Source of the DNA: Akkermansiaceae bacterium UBA1315
Lineage (GTDB): Bacteria > Verrucomicrobiota > Verrucomicrobiia > Verrucomicrobiales > Akkermansiaceae
Direction of reading: 5' to 3'
Length of the DNA: 33,829 nt
Assembly (NCBI GenBank): GCA_002307065.1
Contig: DBTN01000017.1
Coordinates: forward strand, 88,034 to 121,862
Shown here: piece after piece, positions 31,387-33,829 of the stretch
Layout: the number at the start of each line of letters is the position of its first letter
Numbering within the stretch: position 1 is the first letter of the stretch
The notes under the pieces: model-generated
Told to the model about the DNA's origin: nothing
What the model saw: only the letters and a program-made list of their open reading frames with translations
Databases searched by the model: none
Translations under genes and position numbers: made by a program

Positions 31387-32343
31387 TCAGTCTTCGTTTG
31401 GATTTTGTCCTTCCGTGCCGTGAGCTTTGGCTTCCTTCAGTTGAGCGATGAAACCGTCAAGACGGCTCGCGAGTTCACTGGAAGGCGAGATCGCGCGCGC
31501 GTCTTCCACCGCTTTCATGGCTTCGTCGAATTTGGATTGTTCGGCGAAAATCATCGCACGGGTGATGCTGACTTGCTGAGTTTCATCCGGGGGCAAGCCA
31601 CCTTCTTTGAGGGTTTCATCGACGAGTTTTAACGCACCGTCGAAATCTTTTTTCTGAGCGCGGTTGTTTAGCTCATCTTCAAAGCGTCCCATTTTTTCCT
31701 TAATGGCAGCCCGTTTGACGAAACCGGTTGCGTCTTCAGGATCGGCCGCGCGGATTTGTTCGATGACTTCCGGGTAAAATTTTGCAGTGACCGAATCGTC
31801 GAGTCCGAGTGAGTCCAAAATAGCGATTAGCGCTTTTGCTTTGTCAGATCCTTCGAGGGCGGAAGCGGCTTTAAATCCGTTATCGCGGACGGTTTTTTTC
31901 GCCAGCAGTTCATCGAGATGTTTTACATAACTTTCCGCTCCACCTTCTTGATAACCGGTTGATGCGAAAGGTTTGCCTTCAGCGTCGGTCAGCAGAATCG
32001 TCGGAAATCCTTCGATGCCGTATACTTCGCTGAGCTGTTTGTTTTGCGCCTGCGTTTCGGCGGACAGTTTGGATTTGTCGTTGGGGAAATCGAGTTCAAC
32101 GAGGACAAATTTATCCTTCACCCCATCCTTGAACGCTTGGTGAGAGAAGACTTCCTTGTTGAGTTTGATGCACCATCCGCACCAATCGGAGCCGGTGAAG
32201 TCGATCAGCAGATCCTTTTTCGATTCGGCGGCTTCTTTTTTCGCGGCCGTGAAATCGGAAGTCCATCCTTCTCCGCCAGCGAGGGCGAAACTGGAACAGC
32301 AAAGGGCCACAAGTGCGGCACGGGTAGAGGTCATCATTTTCAT
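31387..32343 (-). CDS. Exported thioredoxin-fold protein (CGWC active site) with helical C-terminal repeat region
   Basis: A 318-residue protein with an N-terminal signal peptide (about 1-22, ending LALAG), so probably periplasmic. Residues 26-150 form a thioredoxin-like domain: LLIDFTGSDWCGWCIKL with redox Cys55 and Cys58, and GIEGFPTILL with the cis-Pro. This matches the DUF255/thioredoxin_7-like group of disulfide reductases. The remaining 160 residues are helical and TPR-like (NRAQKKDFDGALKLVDETL, FDEAMKAVEDARAISPSSELASRLD), suggesting a protein-binding arm. Likely role is thiol-disulfide handling of exported proteins; the partner is unknown. It follows metH by 58 nt on the same strand and ends at the terminator 31339-31370. 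Confidence 0.86.
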   Translation of the reverse strand: MKMMTSTRAALVALCCSSFALAGGEGWTSDFTAAKKEAAESKKDLLIDFTGSDWCGWCIKLNKEVFSHQAFKDGVKDKFVLVELDFPNDKSKLSAETQAQNKQLSEVYGIEGFPTILLTDAEGKPFASTGYQEGGAESYVKHLDELLAKKTVRDNGFKAASALEGSDKAKALIAILDSLGLDDSVTAKFYPEVIEQIRAADPEDATGFVKRAAIKEKMGRFEDELNNRAQKKDFDGALKLVDETLKEGGLPPDETQQVSITRAMIFAEQSKFDEAMKAVEDARAISPSSELASRLDGFIAQLKEAKAHGTEGQNPNED

Positions 32344-32401
32344 AAATCCAATGACGGCACCGTGGAACTGGTTTCGATTCTCGTCTAGAGGAAATAACCG
32401 T

Positions 32402-33829
32402 TCACGCGTAACCCAACCACGGCCCGAGCCATTTTTCGGTTTCCTCCAAAGTCATGCCTTTGCGTTTGGCATAGTCTTCGATTTGGTCTTTTTGCAGTTC
32501 GGAAAGGGCGAAATAGTGACTCTCCGGGTGAGAGAAATAGAGGCCACAGACTGCCGCGCCCGGGTGCATCGCACAGCTTTCGGTGAGATAAACACCGGTC
32601 GCATCCGTGGCTCCGAGCAGCTCAAAGAGAGGGGGTTTTTCGGTGTGGTCCGGTTGTGCCGGGTATCCGGGAGCCGGGCGGATTCCTTGGTAGTTTTCGT
32701 GGATGAGCTGATCGTGTGTGAGCTCGGTCTCGGTCTCGTAGCCCCAATCGACCCGGGCGCGGTGGTGAAGCAGCTCGGCGAAAGCTTCGGCAAACCGGTC
32801 GGCGATCGCTTTGACCATGATCGAGCCGTAAGGATCGTGTTGTTTGTCCAGCTCGGCGGCGAACTCGTCCGCGCCATGGATGCCGACGACAAATCCGCCG
32901 ATGTAATCTTTTGCGGCAGCGGTCCCCACCGGAGCGACCCAATCCGAAAGAGCGACGTTCGGTTTTCCCGAATCTTTTTTCAATTGTTGGCGGAGGCTGT
33001 GAAACCGGTAGCGCTCGGAGGAGCGGGTTTCATCGGTCCAGACGATGATATCGTCGCCGTCCTGGTTTGCCGGGAAAAATCCGTAGATTCCCCGGGCGAC
33101 GAAGCGTTTTTCCTCGATCAACCGGTCGACCCAAGCCATCGCGTCTTGATATAACTTGGCGGCTTCGGCGGCGCCTTCGGCGTTTTTAGTTTTTAAGACA
33201 CCGGTTTTCCGGTCCCAGACGCCCCGCAGTTCCCAAGCGTGGAAAAAGGGTGTCCAATCGATATAATTTGCGAGTTCTCTCAACGATGGATCATCGATGA
33301 CTCTCGTGCCGGTGAACGCAGGAACCGGTGGGGTATAGTTTGTCCAATCGTACTTCGGTCCGGCGGCGCGTGCTTCGGCAAGCGAGAGGGTTTCTTTTTT
33401 CGGCCCGCCGAGATAGTTGTCGCGGAGCTTTTGTTGCTTCGCCAAATTTTCCGCCACAAAGCCGGCTCTCTGATCTTCGGAGAGCAGGGACGTGGTGACG
33501 GGCACGGAGCGCGAGGCGTCGAGCACATGGACAACCGGTCCGGAATAATGTTGGGCGATCTTGATCGCGGTGTGCGCCGCTGAAGTGGTTGCTCCGCCGA
33601 TGAGCAAGGGAACGGTGAATTTCAGCCGTTCCATTTCTTTCGCGACATGCACCATTTCGTCAAGCGACGGCGTGATCAGGCCCGAGAGTCCGATGACATC
33701 GGCATCGAGTTCTTTCGCTTTCGCTAAAATTTTGTCGCAGGAAACCATGACTCCCATGTCGGTGACTTCGAAGCCATTGCAGGCGAGCACCACGCCGACG
33801 ATGTTTTTGCCGATGTCGTGGACGTCGCC
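32402..33829 (-). CDS. metH: Cobalamin-dependent methionine synthase, C-terminal part (5' end beyond window)
   Basis: The visible 475 residues belong to MetH, which methylates homocysteine to methionine using methyltetrahydrofolate and B12. The reading frame stays open to the right edge, so the Hcy and folate domains lie outside. The first residues carry the B12-ligand motif DVHDIG (His4 of the visible part), followed by GLSGLITPSLDEM and LLIGGATTSAAHTAIK. The rest is the AdoMet-dependent reactivation domain: YIDWTPFFHAWELRG, GFFPANQDGDDI, RPAPGYPAQPDHTEK and ESCAMHPGAAVCGLYFSHPESHYF. The C-terminus ends normally at GPWLGYA. No terminator is seen before the thioredoxin-like gene, so read-through is likely. 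Confidence 0.95.
   Translation of the reverse strand, partial: GDVHDIGKNIVGVVLACNGFEVTDMGVMVSCDKILAKAKELDADVIGLSGLITPSLDEMVHVAKEMERLKFTVPLLIGGATTSAAHTAIKIAQHYSGPVVHVLDASRSVPVTTSLLSEDQRAGFVAENLAKQQKLRDNYLGGPKKETLSLAEARAAGPKYDWTNYTPPVPAFTGTRVIDDPSLRELANYIDWTPFFHAWELRGVWDRKTGVLKTKNAEGAAEAAKLYQDAMAWVDRLIEEKRFVARGIYGFFPANQDGDDIIVWTDETRSSERYRFHSLRQQLKKDSGKPNVALSDWVAPVGTAAAKDYIGGFVVGIHGADEFAAELDKQHDPYGSIMVKAIADRFAEAFAELLHHRARVDWGYETETELTHDQLIHENYQGIRPAPGYPAQPDHTEKPPLFELLGATDATGVYLTESCAMHPGAAVCGLYFSHPESHYFALSELQKDQIEDYAKRKGMTLEETEKWLGPWLGYA

Noticed and set aside
32344..32401. Riboswitch (cobalamin or SAM) for metH
   Set aside because: The metH 5' end is beyond the right edge, and the 58-nt gap downstream of it is too short and shows no riboswitch-like structure.
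1..33829. CRISPR arrays, tRNA/rRNA genes, insertion sequences or prophage genes
   Set aside because: I saw no regularly spaced repeats, no cloverleaf with a CCA-type end, no transposase or integrase motifs, and no phage structural genes.

Overview
The window looks like core chromosome of a Gram-negative, diderm bacterium, probably Verrucomicrobiota or a close PVC relative. This placement is inference from gene content, not from a marker tree. Support comes from an outer-membrane TamB/TamA pair, a Bacteroidetes/Verrucomicrobia-type topoisomerase IV ParE, an rpmG-rpsR pair beside a DksA-like protein with a Lys/Ala/Pro-rich tail, REP-like intergenic palindromes, and translation starts that mostly lack Shine-Dalgarno sequences. 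DNA is moderately GC-rich and the genes are tightly packed. I see no prophage, insertion sequence, integron, CRISPR array, tRNA or rRNA.

Layout. 1-862: a RelE/ParE-like toxin-antitoxin pair between two near-identical 85-bp double-hairpin repeats, next to manA (minus). 1904-7347: tamB and tamA, overlapping by ATGA, for outer-membrane protein assembly or envelope lipid transport. 7381-10460 (minus): PdeM-type phosphoesterase and its partner Lhr-like helicase, a DNA-repair pair without its usual ligase and exonuclease neighbours. 10560-12129: a small membrane protein and an aldo/keto-reductase-fold protein with altered catalytic positions. 12130-12831: gene-free DNA with two diverged double-palindrome repeats. 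12832-14642 (minus): scpB then pheA. 14839-17056: DksA/TraR-like protein, rpmG, rpsR, a strong hairpin terminator only 14 nt before folE2, and folE2. 17355-18404: gap, ended by a textbook terminator.

18540-22825: a sucrose cluster. A sucrose-phosphatase-like HAD domain fused to an invertase-like (alpha/alpha)6 glycosidase lies 8 nt upstream of a sucrose-phosphate synthase whose own C-terminal phosphatase-like domain has lost its catalytic motifs. The two proteins together could make, dephosphorylate and perhaps hydrolyse sucrose; this is the most unusual arrangement here.

22884-29322: parE and parC, both plus strand, separated by two minus-strand genes (a Tat-exported alkaline phosphatase and a sugar-phosphate isomerase-like TIM barrel). 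29407-33829 (minus): cinA, a TVP38/DedA-like membrane protein, an exported thioredoxin-fold protein with its own terminator, and the C-terminal part of metH running off the right edge.

Across the window the palindrome ACCGGT is strikingly frequent (about 68 sites by hand count), which the annotated features do not explain.
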